Below are positions 50,501 through 59,412 of a DNA stretch of 64,000 bases, piece by piece. The stretch spans positions 1,488,001 to 1,552,000 of the forward strand of contig JAWPMS010000001.1 in the NCBI GenBank assembly GCA_033344795.1, written 5' to 3'. Both the position numbers and the translations under genes were made by a program. Position 1 is the first letter of the stretch; every line of letters starts with the position of its first letter. The stretch comes from SHLQ01 sp033344795. Its GTDB lineage: Bacteria > Actinomycetota > Acidimicrobiia > Acidimicrobiales > SHLQ01. The notes beneath the pieces were generated by a model. It had not been told where the DNA came from. It worked only from the letters and a program-made list of their open reading frames with translations, and did not search any database.

Positions 50501-50965
50501 ATGGGTTTCCATGACATGTCGATGGAGTCGATCACCGGTGAGTCGATCGACTTCTCCCAGTTCGCTGGCCAGCACACCCTGGTCGTCAACGTTGCGAGTC
50601 GTTGAGGCGCAACCCCTCAGTACGCAGGTCTGCGTACGCTTCATCACGAAGTCGACGGACTGACGGTGCTCGGATTTCCGTGCAACCAGTTCGGCGGACA
50701 GGAACCGGGCTCGAACGAAGAGATTCTCGAGTTCGCGACATCGACGTACGACGTCGATTTTCCGATGTTCTCCAAGATCGAAGTCAACGGTGAAGGCCAG
50801 GCAGAGCTCTACGCACTGCTCAAGGAGCAGCAGCCAGGTGACGGTGAGTCTTCCGACATCGCGTGGAACTTCGAAAAGTTCCTCGTCGATGGAGCCGGCA
50901 CTGCGGTTGCACGATGGGGTACGCGCGTCACCCCTGAAGAAATCCGAGAGCAACTCGCGTTCTGA
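50501..50965 (+). CDS. selenocysteine-containing glutathione peroxidase family protein
   Basis: 154 aa with UGA at 50603-50605 read as selenocysteine (residue 35). The ATG 50501 has GAGAGGA upstream. The frame reads HTLVVNVASR-U-GATPQYAGLRTLH, then VLGFPCNQFGGQEPGSNEEILEF and SSDIAWNFEKFLVD: UGA lies exactly at the peroxidatic Cys/Sec of the family, and the catalytic partners Gln67, Trp122 and Asn123 are intact. Both flanking parts are in the same frame with no indel, so this is recoding, not decay. A SECIS-like hairpin follows at +15. It would reduce peroxides with a thiol cofactor or thioredoxin; in an actinobacterium glutathione itself is unlikely. Confidence 0.9.
50620..50637 (+). promoter_or_regulatory. 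bacterial SECIS element of the glutathione peroxidase
   Basis: Hairpin GUACGC-AGGUCU-GCGUAC at +15 to +32 after the UGA: six perfect pairs and a 6-nt loop. The apex GC-AGGUCU-GC is identical to the SelB-binding apex of E. coli fdhF as I recall it. The loop G is +22, within the known range for bacterial SECIS elements. Confidence 0.88.
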
Positions 50966-51054
50966 TCCGACGATCGGCACTATCGCCAGTGAGGAGTCGC
51001 CGTCCCGGCTGGCTCAATTCGACGCGTTCGGGCATGCACATGGCAAGCTGAACC

Positions 51055-52512
51055 ATGACGAATGATCAGTTGCTCGACCGCCGGAACTTCTACATCAACG
51101 GTCAGTGGGTGGCCCCTACCGTTGCCAACGATTTCGATGTGATCGATCCGTCAACGGAGCAGCCATGTGCGGTCATTTCACTTGGGGGCGAGGCCGATAC
51201 CAATGCTGCTGTTGCCGCGGCCAAAGCCGCATTCCCCGGCTGGAGCATGACCAGTAAAGAGGAGCGCATCGAGAAGCTCGAGAAGCTTCTCGAGATCTAC
51301 AACGCTCGAAGTGACGAGATGGCTCAGGCGATCTCCATGGAGATGGGGGCGCCGATGGCGCTCGCTTCGACGTCGCAAACCGGTGCAGGCGCTGGGCACA
51401 TCAAGAGCATCATTCGAGCGCTCAAGGCGTTCGATTTCGAACGGCCACTCGGACAGCACGCCCCAGACAACGCGATCCTCTACGAACCAATCGGCGTCAC
51501 CGCGCTGATCACGCCGTGGAACTGGCCGATGAATCAGGTCACGCTCAAGGTCATTCCCGCGGTTGGCGTCGGTTGCACGATGGTCCTCAAACCCAGTGAA
51601 GTGGCACCACTGAGTTCGGCGCTGTTCGCTGAGATGATGGACGAGGCGGGCTTTCCTCCGGGCGTCTTCAACATGGTGAATGGTGACGGCGCAGGCGTGG
51701 GAACCCAGTTGTCCGGCCACCCAGACGTCGACATGGTGTCGTTCACTGGCTCGACTCGCGCTGGCGTGGCCATCACGAAGAACGCTGCGGACTCGGTCAA
51801 GCGGGTGGCGCTCGAGCTCGGTGGTAAGGGAGCGAACATCATTTTCGCCGACGCCGATGAAAAAGCTGTGGTCCGTGGAGTGCGCCATTGTTTCAACAAC
51901 TCGGGTCAATCGTGCAACGCACCGACCCGCATGCTCGTCGAGCGCTCCCGCTACGACGAGGCCGTCGCCGCCGCGCAGGAAGTCGCCGAGAAGACCGCCG
52001 TCGACATTGCATCGAACGAGGGTCGCCACATCGGCCCCGTCGTCAGCGAAGTGCAGTGGAACAAGATTCAAGGACTCATCGCGAAGGGCGAAGAGGAAGG
52101 CGCACGACTACTCGCTGGAGGTACCGGGCGCCCGGATGGCCTCGACAAGGGGTTCTTCGTGAAGCCGACCGTGTTTGCCGATGTCGAACCGGACATGACC
52201 ATCTCGCGCGAAGAAATCTTCGGTCCAGTTCTGTCGATGACTCCGTTCGACACCGAGGAGGAGGCCATCGCGCTGGCAAATGACACCCCATACGGCCTCA
52301 CGAACTACGTGCAGACCACCGACAACGAAAAGGCTCGACGAGTGGCCCGGCAGTTGCGTTCTGGCATGGTCGAGATGAACGGATTGCCTCGTGGGGCTGG
52401 CTCGCCATTTGGCGGTTATGGCCAGTCTGGTAACGGTCGCGAAGGCGGCGAGTGGGGTATCGAGGAGTTCCTCGAGGTCAAGTCGATCAGCGGCTGGAAC
52501 CCAGTCGAATAG
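51055..52512 (+). CDS. aldehyde dehydrogenase family protein
   Basis: 485 aa. Canonical NAD(P)-aldehyde dehydrogenase: INGQWVAP at the start, ALITPWNWPMNQVTLKVIPAVGVGCTMVLKPSEVAPLSS (cofactor site, about 140-180), VSFTGSTRAGVAI, general-base Glu in ALELGGKGANI near 258 and catalytic Cys in NNSGQSCNAPTR near 288; EEIFGPVLSMTPF near 390. The substrate aldehyde is not determinable. It is 89 bp downstream of the peroxidase; a tandem repeat lies between its stop and the EamA gene. Confidence 0.92.
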   Translation: MTNDQLLDRRNFYINGQWVAPTVANDFDVIDPSTEQPCAVISLGGEADTNAAVAAAKAAFPGWSMTSKEERIEKLEKLLEIYNARSDEMAQAISMEMGAPMALASTSQTGAGAGHIKSIIRALKAFDFERPLGQHAPDNAILYEPIGVTALITPWNWPMNQVTLKVIPAVGVGCTMVLKPSEVAPLSSALFAEMMDEAGFPPGVFNMVNGDGAGVGTQLSGHPDVDMVSFTGSTRAGVAITKNAADSVKRVALELGGKGANIIFADADEKAVVRGVRHCFNNSGQSCNAPTRMLVERSRYDEAVAAAQEVAEKTAVDIASNEGRHIGPVVSEVQWNKIQGLIAKGEEEGARLLAGGTGRPDGLDKGFFVKPTVFADVEPDMTISREEIFGPVLSMTPFDTEEEAIALANDTPYGLTNYVQTTDNEKARRVARQLRSGMVEMNGLPRGAGSPFGGYGQSGNGREGGEWGIEEFLEVKSISGWNPVE

Positions 52513-52514
52513 TT

Positions 52515-52595
52515 CGCTGGACGTTCGTCAACAAACCGCTGGACGTTCGTCAACAAACCGCTGGACGTTCGTCAACAAACCGCTGGACGTTCGTC
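52515..52595. repeat. 22-bp tandem repeat, 3.7 copies
   Basis: Unit CGCTGGACGTTCGTCAACAAAC at 52515-52536, 52537-52558 and 52559-52580, then 15 bp of a fourth copy. The last copy continues as CTGGACG-TT-CGTCCAG (52583-52598), a 7-bp-arm palindrome. The units are identical, implying recent expansion. Lies in the 106-bp gap between the aldehyde dehydrogenase and EamA genes. Confidence 0.9.
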
Positions 52596-52618
52596 CAGTT
52601 CGCCCGTACCGTGCAACG

Positions 52619-53548
52619 ATGGTCAGAGTGGTCACCCCCGTCGAGCGAGAGCTGCCTCGACTGACCCATCTCCAGGGTGCGTTGATCGTGTTTGGCACCG
52701 GAGTGTTCTTCAGCTTCGGTGGACTCGCGTTTCGGTCGGTCGAAGACGTGGGTCCGTGGGAGTACCTGGTGTTCCGTGGGCTCGGGATGCTCGGTGCAGC
52801 GACCGTTGTTCTGGGCGTTCGTTATCGCAAGCGATACGACGATCTCTTCGGAAACATTGAACCCGGCCACATCATCGCCGGGCTCGTGCTCGGGGGCATG
52901 AACACCCTGTTCATCGTCTCGCTCTCGCTCGCGACCGTTGCCTTCGTCTTGGTGCTGCAAACGCTGGCGCCGTTGGCGGCGGCGTACTTCAGCTGGCTGA
53001 TCATGGGCGAACGCCCGTCCGGTTCTGTGCTGATCGCAACGGCGATCAGCATGGTCGGTGTTGCGGTCATGGTCTCGGGGTCGATCAGCGATGACCTCTC
53101 GCCGTACGGCCTGTTGGCCGCCTTGATCCCTCTCGGTTTCGGGTACTACACCACGCTCATACGGTCGGCGAAGCGCATCGATCCGTCCGTTCCGCTCGTG
53201 ATCGCAGGACTGACCCTGCTGATGGTGGGGGCGGCTGTAGTTCTTGGCGGTGGTGGCTTCGAGGCCACACCACGGGAGGCTGCAGTCGGACTGTTCGCAG
53301 GCAGCGTCCTCCTTGCTGTCCCGCTCGCTGTCTTCAACATTGCGCAGCGAGTCGTGCCGTCCCCCGAGGCTGCAATCCTGATCATGGGCGAGATCATCCT
53401 CGCCCCGCTGTGGGTGTGGCTGTTCGTTGGAGAGGAAGCCAGCGCCTCGACGCTGGCTGGTGGTGCGATCATTCTGATCGCCGTGGTCTGGGTCACCCTG
53501 AACCGGATACCTCGTCGAGGTCGCCGACCGATCACCACTCGGGGCTGA
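52619..53548 (+). CDS. EamA (DMT) family transporter
   Basis: 309 aa from ATG 52619; the frame is open upstream through the tandem repeat but no start there has a ribosome-binding site. Ten hydrophobic segments in two EamA halves (LIVFGTGVFFSFGGLAF ... FVLVLQTLAPLAAAYFSWLIMGERP, then LTLLMVGAAVVL ... ILIMGEIILAPLWVWLFVGEEAS). The conserved LAPLAAAYFSWLIMGERPSG and GEIILAPLWVWLFVGE end-of-half motifs are clear. An inner-membrane metabolite exporter of unknown substrate. Confidence 0.85.
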   Translation: MVRVVTPVERELPRLTHLQGALIVFGTGVFFSFGGLAFRSVEDVGPWEYLVFRGLGMLGAATVVLGVRYRKRYDDLFGNIEPGHIIAGLVLGGMNTLFIVSLSLATVAFVLVLQTLAPLAAAYFSWLIMGERPSGSVLIATAISMVGVAVMVSGSISDDLSPYGLLAALIPLGFGYYTTLIRSAKRIDPSVPLVIAGLTLLMVGAAVVLGGGGFEATPREAAVGLFAGSVLLAVPLAVFNIAQRVVPSPEAAILIMGEIILAPLWVWLFVGEEASASTLAGGAIILIAVVWVTLNRIPRRGRRPITTRG

Positions 53549-53655
53549 GGCTGAAGCCGACGAGCTTGTCGGTCGGTGAACACGAGGATGTGGCACGAAA
53601 CCATCGTGGCCGTTGAGGCGCAGTTGGTCCCGGTGGGAGCGGTCACTAACGTGGC

Positions 53656-54609
53656 GTGGTGTCGATAGTCCTGCTCGCGATCGCCATCCTCGTTCTCACG
53701 CTGGTTGGCTGTCTGGCACCGCGAGCGCTTGCGAGCCGTCTCTCCGAGCGTCAGCTCGCTGACATGACCGGAATCGCTGCTGGTTTGTTGCTCGCCTCCG
53801 CTTTGCTCGTCGTGATTCCTGAGGGATTTCACACCGCGAGCGGCGTGCATACGGACCACGAAGTGTCGGCCGACGAAGACCACGCTGACGAGGAGCACGT
53901 TGACGAGGAGCACGAAGACGAGGAGCACGCTGACGAGGACCACGGAGAGCAGGAGCACGGAGAGGAGGAGCACGAGGGCGAAACCGACGCGTTCGTCTAT
54001 GACCCTGCGATCCTCGGGCTCACGATTCTTGCTGGATTCTCTGCGATGTTGCTGCTCGAGGGGTTCGGAGTGGGCCATGCCGTGCACGAAGAACACCACA
54101 GCCATGCAGAAGGACACGGCCATGGCCATGTCCATCATCCCTCCTCGATGTCCGTACTCGCGGTCGGACTGTCGGCGCATGCGGCCGCTGATGGATTCGC
54201 GATCGGAGCAGCGGCAGCTACCGGCGAAACCGCGTTCTCCGTGCTGGTGGCACTCGCCGTGATCCTGCATCGAATCCCCGCGGCCTTCAGCCTCGGCATG
54301 TTCGCGCTGCACGAAACCACAAACACACGAGCTGTGGTTCGCGGTCTCTTCGCCTTTTCGGTTGCCACTCCGCTGACGATGCTCGTCTCGTACCTGCTGC
54401 TCGACGGAGCGAGCACGGGACTCGTTGCGATCGCTCTGCTCTTCAGTGCAGGAACCTTTCTGTACGTGGCGACGGTCGACACATTGCCTGCGATCCACAA
54501 CCCTGAAAATGGCCGACGTTCAGTGCGCAATGTCCTCCTTGGTGCGCTCCTTCTCTCGGTGGTTCTCTTCTCGGCGGATGCGGCGGGTCTCCTCGAGCAC
54601 GCTCATTGA
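53656..54609 (+). CDS. ZIP family metal transporter with acidic His-rich loop
   Basis: 317 aa; two consecutive GTG codons (53656, 53659) can start it. ZIP features: eight membrane segments with LASALLVVIPEGFHT near residue 50, VGLSAHAAADGFAIGAAAA (metal-site His and Asp) near 175 and VILHRIPAAFSLGMFALHE near 200. Between the second and third helices is a 55-residue loop of repeated DEEH/DEDH units (DHADEEHVDEEHEDEEHADEDH) and a second short HHSHAEGHGHGHVHH stretch, both likely Zn-binding. It imports a divalent metal, probably zinc. Confidence 0.87.
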   Translation: MVSIVLLAIAILVLTLVGCLAPRALASRLSERQLADMTGIAAGLLLASALLVVIPEGFHTASGVHTDHEVSADEDHADEEHVDEEHEDEEHADEDHGEQEHGEEEHEGETDAFVYDPAILGLTILAGFSAMLLLEGFGVGHAVHEEHHSHAEGHGHGHVHHPSSMSVLAVGLSAHAAADGFAIGAAAATGETAFSVLVALAVILHRIPAAFSLGMFALHETTNTRAVVRGLFAFSVATPLTMLVSYLLLDGASTGLVAIALLFSAGTFLYVATVDTLPAIHNPENGRRSVRNVLLGALLLSVVLFSADAAGLLEHAH

Positions 54610-54661
54610 GTCTCAGCGCCGGGAGGGGAGCGTCCTTCGTGCCCGTAGCTTCGGGAGCACC

Positions 54662-55579
54662 GTGTCTGATCTCGACGAGTCCTCCGATATAGCTGCGGTC
54701 AGCCCGCTTGGGCTACTCGCTGCAGCAATAGCAGTATCAGCGTGGGGCCTTTCGACCGTCATCGCCAAGGGCGTCGACATGGGTGGGCTCGCAATCGCTG
54801 GCTATCGATTCTCGATCTACGGGTTGGTCGTCGGCGCTTTGATGTGGACCCGCGGAACTCGAATAGATCTGCGTGTGATGCGCGAATCGATGTGGGGCGG
54901 TCTTGCGCTTGGAGCCGATGTCGCCCTGTTCTTCAGCGCGGTGAAACTCACGACCGTGGCCAACGCCACCGTGATCGGAGTTCTGCAACCGGTCGTTGTG
55001 AGCATCGTTGCAGCGCGGTTCTTCGGCGAGAAGATTCATCGACGAGACATGGTGCTGACCGGGGTGGCGTTGGTCGGCGTGATCTTGGTAGTGCTCGGTG
55101 CGAGCGGGTCGCCAAACTGGAGCCTGACGGGCGACGTGCTCGCTGTGGGAGCACTGTTGGCGTGGTCTGCGTATTTCATTTTTTCGAAACAGATCGCGGA
55201 CCGAATCACGTCGAACGAATACACCGTGGGTGCAGCACTGTGGGCAGGCGCGATCAATCTTCCGTTGGCGCTGCTCTTCGGACAGAGTCTCGCCTGGCCG
55301 TCAGCTGAGTCTTGGGTCGGTCTCCTGGTCATGGCGTTCGGAGCCGGCATCCTCGGGCACTCGTTGATGAATTGGTCGATTCAGCAAATCCCGCTGTGGA
55401 TCAGCTCGACGTTCACGCTCTTGATCCCGGTTGTCGCGGCCACTGCGGCCTGGGCATATCTCGACGAACCGCTCACCGGGCTGCAGATCGTCGCGATGGC
55501 GATCGTGCTCACGGCCTTGGCGGGGATCGTGGCCAGACAGTCGGGCATCGGAGCCCGACCGCGCCCGCTTCGCCGCTGA
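54662..55579 (+). CDS. EamA (DMT) family transporter
   Basis: 305 aa from GTG 54662. Ten membrane segments with two EamA halves (LLAAAIAVSAWGLSTVIAKG ... ANATVIGVLQPVVVSIVAARFFGEKI and LAVGALLAWSAYFIFSKQIA ... LIPVVAATAAWAYLDEPLTGLQI). Proline and Glu positions at the end of each half are conserved. Not similar enough to the 52.6-kb paralogue to be a recent duplicate. Follows the ZIP gene by 52 bp; substrate unknown. Confidence 0.85.
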   Translation: MSDLDESSDIAAVSPLGLLAAAIAVSAWGLSTVIAKGVDMGGLAIAGYRFSIYGLVVGALMWTRGTRIDLRVMRESMWGGLALGADVALFFSAVKLTTVANATVIGVLQPVVVSIVAARFFGEKIHRRDMVLTGVALVGVILVVLGASGSPNWSLTGDVLAVGALLAWSAYFIFSKQIADRITSNEYTVGAALWAGAINLPLALLFGQSLAWPSAESWVGLLVMAFGAGILGHSLMNWSIQQIPLWISSTFTLLIPVVAATAAWAYLDEPLTGLQIVAMAIVLTALAGIVARQSGIGARPRPLRR

Positions 55580-55615
55580 CGACCGAAGTAGACATCAGCC
55601 TCTAACGTTGTTCGG

Positions 55616-56530
55616 ATGACTGCGAAGATCGTCGATTGGGGCACGAAAGAGCGCACCCTCACCGATTCGGTGAGCGTGCTGCAGGGAGCGATGTTCGGCT
55701 CGTACCCGAGCGGCAACTCCGTGGTCGTTCGTGGAAGTGCGGAGTCGATCATCATCGATCCGTCGCTCACCGTCGTGACAGAAGGCGGAGCGCCGGTGCA
55801 CGTCGATGCGGTGATCAACTCACATTCCCATGAGGACCATCTGCCCGGTAACGGGCTGTTCTCCGAGGCCCGAGTGCACATCCACGAGGATGATCTGCCG
55901 GGGGTACAAAGCCTCGATGGTCTGCTCGACGTGTTCGGTTTCGATGACGTGACACGAGCAGAGCAGGCGATCAGTTTCGTGGAGGAGATGCATTACACCC
56001 CGAGGCCGGACGCGCAGGGTTTCTCCGATGGTCACGTGTTCGATCTCGGCGATGTGACCGTGACAGCGATGCATCTGCCGGGTCACACCCGTGGACACAG
56101 CGGGTTCCACATCGATGGCGGCGTGTTCTTCCTCTCCGACATCGATCTCACTGGTTTCGGTCCGTACTACGGCGATGTGTGGTCCGACCTCGAGCAGTTC
56201 GAAGAGAGTCTCCGCGTGGTTCGTGAGGTCGAGGCGGCGTACTACGTGACGTTTCATCAAAAGGGTGTCATCGAGGGGCGCGAGACCTTCCTCGAACTGC
56301 TCGACGCCTATCACTCGGTGATCGCCCGGCGACATGGCGAGATGCTGGAGTATCTGGCCGAACCCCGTTCGCTCGACGAGATGGCCGAGCATCGATTCGT
56401 CTACCGGCCACACGTCGACATCCCCTTCGTCGAAACGGTCGAACGACGAACTGCCGAACTGCACGTTGCGCGGATGTTGACCCGAGGTGAAGCTGTCGAG
56501 GTCGAATCGGGGAAGTTTCAGGTCGCATGA
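55616..56530 (+). CDS. metallo-beta-lactamase-fold hydrolase
   Basis: 304 aa. The metal motif HSHEDHLPGNGLF near residue 69 (HxHxDH) plus the later His in LPGHTRGHSGFHIDG near 153 and Asp in FFLSDIDLTG near 170 complete a binuclear site. Glyoxalase II-like, with an extra C-terminal alpha-helical stretch of about 80 residues. It overlaps the adenosine-deaminase-like gene (ATGA), so the two are made together and may act in one pathway; substrate unknown. Confidence 0.82.
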   Translation: MTAKIVDWGTKERTLTDSVSVLQGAMFGSYPSGNSVVVRGSAESIIIDPSLTVVTEGGAPVHVDAVINSHSHEDHLPGNGLFSEARVHIHEDDLPGVQSLDGLLDVFGFDDVTRAEQAISFVEEMHYTPRPDAQGFSDGHVFDLGDVTVTAMHLPGHTRGHSGFHIDGGVFFLSDIDLTGFGPYYGDVWSDLEQFEESLRVVREVEAAYYVTFHQKGVIEGRETFLELLDAYHSVIARRHGEMLEYLAEPRSLDEMAEHRFVYRPHVDIPFVETVERRTAELHVARMLTRGEAVEVESGKFQVA

Positions 56531-57555
56531 CCACTCCGTCCATCGCAGAGATGCCGAAGGTCGAGTTGCATCTTCACCTGGAGGGCTCGATGTCGGTCGA
56601 GACAGTTCGGGCGCTTCAAGCCATCCACAATCACGACATGTCATCGGTATGGCCCAACGGCATACCCGACGCTTTCTCGTTCGAAGACTTTCCCGACTTC
56701 GGTCGCCAATACCTCTTCGGGTTGTCGCTTCTGAAGGGCGCAGAAGACATCGCCCGTGCAACCGACGATCTGGCCGCCGCCCTCGCAGCGCAGAACGTGC
56801 GATGGGCCGAGGTGACGACCACAGCTTTCTCCTATTTCCTCAAAGGTGACGGTCGCTCCGGAATGTCGCCCGCTGAATACTGTGCCGGGCTCGACGAAGG
56901 TAGGCGACGCGCATCGTCGCGGGGCGTCGAAATTGGATGGGTAGTCGACATTCCGCGAGATCTCGAACGCCCCGACTCGACGGTCACGATCGATTTTGTC
57001 GAAGGGTCGGTGGTCCCAGAGGGGTTGGTTGGGTTCGGCCTGGGTGGTTACGAAGTCGGCTTTCCGGCCGCCCCCTACGCCGAACACTTCGCCCGCGCGA
57101 AGGCCATCGGCCTGCACGCGGTGCCGCATGCTGGCGAGACGGAAGGTGCCTCGAGTGTCCGGTCAGCGATCGACGATCTCGGCGCGGAACGGATTGGGCA
57201 CGGAGTGCGATGCCTCGAGCAACCCGATCTCGTGAAGCAGATCGCCGATGAGGGGATCATGCTCGAAGTCTGTCCTACGAGCAATCTCCTCCTGGGGGTG
57301 ATTTCCTCGATCGAAGAGCATGCCCTCCCAGCTCTGCGCGACGCAGGGGTTCGTGTGTGTATCAACACCGATGACCCGGGATGGTTCGCCACGGATCTGA
57401 CCACCGAGCTTCAGATCGCGAGCGATCACCTCGGCGTCGACGACGCTGCGCACATCGCGATTCAGCGTGACGCCCTCGACTCGTCATTTGCACCGCCCGA
57501 GGTGAAACGCTCGATTCGAGATGAGCTTCACCAATTCGGCCAGTTGGTCGAATGA
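56527..57555 (+). CDS. adenosine deaminase family protein
   Basis: 342 aa. KVELHLHLEGSMSVETVRAL (zinc HxH near 14-16), PHAGETEGASSVRSAIDDLGAERIGHGVRCLEQ (catalytic Glu and His) and CINTDDPGWFATDLTTEL (zinc and catalytic Asp) are all present. The substrate-loop GFGLGGYEVGFP differs from the GLDLAGDE of true adenosine deaminases, so the enzyme may act on another purine nucleoside, for example 6-aminodeoxyfutalosine. Co-translated with the MBL-fold gene (ATGA) and with the next membrane protein gene. Confidence 0.85.
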   Translation: MTTPSIAEMPKVELHLHLEGSMSVETVRALQAIHNHDMSSVWPNGIPDAFSFEDFPDFGRQYLFGLSLLKGAEDIARATDDLAAALAAQNVRWAEVTTTAFSYFLKGDGRSGMSPAEYCAGLDEGRRRASSRGVEIGWVVDIPRDLERPDSTVTIDFVEGSVVPEGLVGFGLGGYEVGFPAAPYAEHFARAKAIGLHAVPHAGETEGASSVRSAIDDLGAERIGHGVRCLEQPDLVKQIADEGIMLEVCPTSNLLLGVISSIEEHALPALRDAGVRVCINTDDPGWFATDLTTELQIASDHLGVDDAAHIAIQRDALDSSFAPPEVKRSIRDELHQFGQLVE

Positions 57556-58268
57556 CGGAGCCGCATTCAGCCGACTCGTCACGATTCGCGATCGTGGTCG
57601 TCGCGGTCTTCGTCGTCGCTGGCACCATTGCGCTGCCCGATGTCTGGCTCCAGACCGGCCCGCCAGCGCCCGCTCCTGAAGGACTCTTTGACGGGAGCGA
57701 TGCTCAGCTCGACGAGTGGGTGTGCGCTGGCGACGAGTGTTTCTTCGCTACCGATTCGATCGTGACGAGACTGCGGGGAAGCGGCCGGGTCGTCGAGTGG
57801 GTGATCAACACGGAGAATCCACTCACCGATGTTCCGTTGACCGACGAGGGTCAAGCGGAGGATGTCGAAATCGCCGCGGTGCGAACGAGCGGCGACACGC
57901 TCTATCTCGAGCTCGAATCTGGGCGGCTGGTCTCTCGCACCCGCGATGGCACATGGAGGCCGGGTGTCGCCGAGTTCCGCAACGTCATGAACGCCGCGAT
58001 CGTCTTGGCTGTGGGCGCCGCTTTTGCCGTGATCGCCGTCGGTTGGCTCCGTGCACGGCGGGTGGATGCAGCATTGCTGATCGTCGCAGGCATGGCCGCG
58101 GCCGTGGTACACCTGCCGATCACGCTCTGGCGACATACGACGAGCTTCTCGTTGTCGACTGCTGCGCTGGTGAGCCTCATCGTGACGGTCGGAGCGCTTT
58201 GGGCCGCGGTTGTCGTCGCCGGACCGCGTGTACGCGATACAACCGAGCGCTACATACCAGGGGTCTAG
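57552..58268 (+). CDS. hypothetical membrane protein
   Basis: 238 aa. An N-terminal helix (FAIVVVAVFVVAGTIAL), an exported domain of about 110 residues (SDAQLDEWVCAGDECFF with two Cys, SGDTLYLELESGRLVSRTRDG), then three C-terminal helices (AAIVLAVGAAFAVIAVGWL, ALLIVAGMAAAVVHLPITLW, AALVSLIVTVGALWAAVVVAG). No recognisable family. ATGA overlap with the adenosine deaminase-like gene ties it to that unit. Confidence 0.68.
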   Translation: MTEPHSADSSRFAIVVVAVFVVAGTIALPDVWLQTGPPAPAPEGLFDGSDAQLDEWVCAGDECFFATDSIVTRLRGSGRVVEWVINTENPLTDVPLTDEGQAEDVEIAAVRTSGDTLYLELESGRLVSRTRDGTWRPGVAEFRNVMNAAIVLAVGAAFAVIAVGWLRARRVDAALLIVAGMAAAVVHLPITLWRHTTSFSLSTAALVSLIVTVGALWAAVVVAGPRVRDTTERYIPGV

Positions 58269-58306
58269 GCCTTCCAAGCGAAGAGGCTGGGCCGACGCGG
58301 CAATGT

Positions 58307-59281
58307 TCAGGTGGTGATGACGGTCTTGCCCTTCGCGTGCCCCTGAGCCACATGGCTGACCGCAGACGCGGTTCGCTCGAGTGGAAACGTGTGCTCGATG
58401 ACCGGGGCGATCTTCTCCGCTTCGGCTAGCTCCTTGAGCATCTCCAGGTCGTCGTTGGTCGGCCAAGAAATGAACGGACGACCCTGCTGCTTCACGAAGA
58501 CCGATGTGGCCAGGGTTTTCAGGAAGAAGCTGATGCCTCCGAACCAGCCGCTGATCGGCGTCCCGTTCGACATGAGGACCCCTTTTTCGGCCAACGCCTT
58601 CCTGGTATCGGTCAACGAATGAGCTCCGACATTGTCCAGGATCAGGTCGTACCGACGGTCGGCGGTGGTGAAGTCTTCTTCGGTGTAGTCGATCACGTGA
58701 TCTGCACCGATCGAGCGGACCATGTCGACATTGCGGGTGCTGCAGACACCGGTCACGTCGGCACCGAGCCACTTCGCGATCTGCACTGCGAACGTGCCCA
58801 CCCCACCTGACGCTCCGGTGATCAAGACCCTCTGCCCGGCGCTGACCTTCCCATGCTCACGAATCGCCTGGAGAGCAGTCAGCGCGGAAACCCCCAACGT
58901 CGAGGCCTGCTGGGCGTCGAAGTTGGCGGGTCTCGGGACGACCAGATCTTCGGATGCCGAGACGTATTCGGCGAAAGCCCCGTTTGCCGAACCGAACACC
59001 GCATCACCAGGTTCGAACCGGGTGACGTTGGCTCCTACGGCCTCGATGGTTCCCGCGACATCGGTGCCCGGCACTCGGTTCTTGGCCCCCATCAAACGGA
59101 ACAATGGCCGCATGGAGTACGGCAGACCCCTGATCGCGTATGTGTCGCCGATGTGGATCGATGCCGCTTCGACGCGCACCAACACCTGGTCGTCTTTGAT
59201 CGCGGGTCGCTCGATTTCACGGAGGTGGAGCACATCGCGAGGGGGACCGAACGTGCTCTGTACGACCGCTCTCATCGGCAT
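58307..59281 (-). CDS. NAD(P)-dependent medium-chain alcohol dehydrogenase / quinone reductase-like
   Basis: 324 aa, typical of the zinc-less quinone-reductase branch. MRAVVQSTFGPPRDVLHLREIERPAIKDDQVLVRVEAASIHIGDTYAIRG at the start, VPGTDVAGTIEAVG, then the cofactor motif RVLITGASGGVGTFAVQIAKWLGADVTGVCSTRN near residue 148, with a Pro-less VIDYTEEDF. No zinc ligands of classical ADH. It reduces enones, quinones or aldehydes with NADPH. Convergent with the membrane-protein gene and divergent from the alditol oxidase gene. Confidence 0.87.
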   Translation of the reverse strand: MPMRAVVQSTFGPPRDVLHLREIERPAIKDDQVLVRVEAASIHIGDTYAIRGLPYSMRPLFRLMGAKNRVPGTDVAGTIEAVGANVTRFEPGDAVFGSANGAFAEYVSASEDLVVPRPANFDAQQASTLGVSALTALQAIREHGKVSAGQRVLITGASGGVGTFAVQIAKWLGADVTGVCSTRNVDMVRSIGADHVIDYTEEDFTTADRRYDLILDNVGAHSLTDTRKALAEKGVLMSNGTPISGWFGGISFFLKTLATSVFVKQQGRPFISWPTNDDLEMLKELAEAEKIAPVIEHTFPLERTASAVSHVAQGHAKGKTVITT

Positions 59282-59412
59282 GGCCTCCCTCGTTGACGTC
59301 GGGCCCGACCGTCACGGTCGACACACCAGGCCTCGGACCAGACCAGTCCAGCACGAACCGCGATCGGGCGCTACACCGGTGCCGGGCCGTTTCCGGGATC
59401 TAGGCTCGCATC

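Noticed and set aside
50603..50605. Glutathione peroxidase as a nonsense pseudogene
   Set aside because: The only stop is UGA, it sits on the catalytic residue, both sides are well conserved in one frame, and a SECIS-type hairpin follows at the right distance.
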